Source: Fratercula arctica
Taxonomy: Eukaryota; Chordata; Aves; Charadriiformes; Alcidae
NCBI GenBank assembly: GCA_947846985.1
Contig: CANTUZ010000001.1
Coordinates: forward strand, 30,466,727 to 30,530,726
Direction of reading: 5' to 3'
DNA length: 64,000 bases
Shown: piece after piece, positions 63,251-64,000 of the stretch
Position numbering within the stretch: position 1 is the stretch's first letter
Layout: the number at the start of each line of letters is the position of its first letter
Notes under the pieces: generated by a model
What the model was told of the DNA's origin: nothing
What the model saw: the letters and a program-made list of their open reading frames with translations, nothing else
The model's database searches: none
Translations under genes and position numbers: made by a program

Positions 63251-64000
63251 GTTCAAAAAAGTGCAGCTTCTCTGTCCCACACCAGTATGAAGCACCACCA
63301 GATGGCTACCAAGTGAAGAAACAAAAGGCTCCAAGACACACATGCCTCTTCGTTTTGATGCTTCTAAAGCAAGCCATGTATCGGTCACTTTGCAGTTGCC
63401 AAACGTCACTATCACATGGACTGTAAATGCATATGCATGATCTCTTAAACTGTTTCAGAATTCTTTTTAACAGTCCCAACTACCTTTTTTTGCCTTTTTC
63501 CTGGTGCCACATGCTGACAACCGCAATCTGCAGTTTTGTTAAGAATATTCCATAGTGGTGGCACATTGGCTTTCCACGGAAAAGTAGCTTCTTCAGAAAA
63601 TGGTGCGCTGTGGATCAAGACACTTTGGTATGATGCGTACATTTTGGAAGACTTTACAGGGGCCCAATTTGCTCTGAGCCTCCATCATCGTCCTCCACAA
63701 ACATATTTTCATATACTTTATGTGGAAGAATAGATTCAAAAATGCAAGCCAAAATTTCATTGGTGAAACTGAAATATAAAAGTAACTTTAAAAAAAGCAA
63801 AACAACAACACTTGGCAATTGATTAAACACTTAAGTTTAAAACAAACAAAAAAAAAACTACTTCAGCTGTCAGTAATTGATGTGTGTTCATTAACTGCCT
63901 CAGAAACCAGGGTTGGAGAATGAACTGTAGATTTGGACTGGTAAAGCTTTTGCCATTATACCTAATTTTTGAGAACAGCGAGCCCTATTTGACCACTCAC
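63251..64000 (+). other. KPNA3: KPNA3 3' UTR, beginning only
   Basis: Sequence after the TAA runs to the window edge without a canonical AATAAA. One ATTAAA variant occurs at 63822-63827 beside an A-rich stretch, but mammalian KPNA3 has a 3' UTR of several kilobases, so the main poly(A) site is probably outside the window. Open frames here are short and without homology. Confidence 0.85.

Noticed and set aside
63822..63827. ATTAAA as the KPNA3 poly(A) signal
   Set aside because: Only a weak variant hexamer in A-rich sequence, less than 600 bp after the stop codon, whereas the family normally has a much longer 3' UTR. Kept as a remark only.

Overview
The window is vertebrate nuclear DNA, almost certainly from a bird. 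It holds one complete protein-coding gene, KPNA3 (importin subunit alpha-4, a karyopherin alpha), on the + strand from the start codon at 11750 to the stop at 63250. The avian assignment rests on three CR1 LINE copies with the typical octamer-type 3' ends, an LTR of a type I associate with bird endogenous retroviruses, and a compact gene with several introns of 85-135 bp. The species cannot be told from the sequence.

Layout. Positions 1-11180 are intergenic sequence upstream of KPNA3. No gene is recognisable there. It contains a solo-LTR-like element (2676-3817, minus orientation) with an exact 51-bp tandem duplication, and nearby a stretch (about 4270-5010, minus strand) that looks weakly like decayed coding sequence. 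Positions 11180-12420 are a CpG island with a TATA-less promoter: a ZNF143/THAP11-type site, Sp1 GC boxes, an inverted CCAAT box and two CACGTG E-boxes, followed by exon 1. Intron 1 (19.8 kb) and intron 2 (13.7 kb) are AT-rich. They carry CR1 copies, a G/T-rich tract able to form a G-quadruplex, an apparent older LINE fossil, a pair of related unclassified repeats and several inverted repeats. Exons 3-17 lie between 45.3 and 63.25 kb. The window ends inside the 3' UTR.

The 17 coding exons were placed by translating across GT-AG junctions that keep the frame. Together they encode 526 residues: an importin-beta-binding (IBB) domain, an armadillo array with the expected Trp/Asn NLS-binding ladder, and the acidic C-terminal region. 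The reading frame has no lesions. Relative to the mammalian protein as I remember it, the main change is at the N-terminus, where a six-alanine run plus Gly replaces two residues just after the first four amino acids. This makes the protein five residues longer.

I see no CRISPR array, operon, tRNA, rRNA or complete mobile-element gene, and nothing that justifies claiming a new biological system. The points most worth a second look are the polyalanine start of the IBB domain, the promoter architecture, the in-frame open sequence upstream of the ATG, the LTR minisatellite, the paired unclassified repeats in intron 1, and several perfect inverted repeats in introns.
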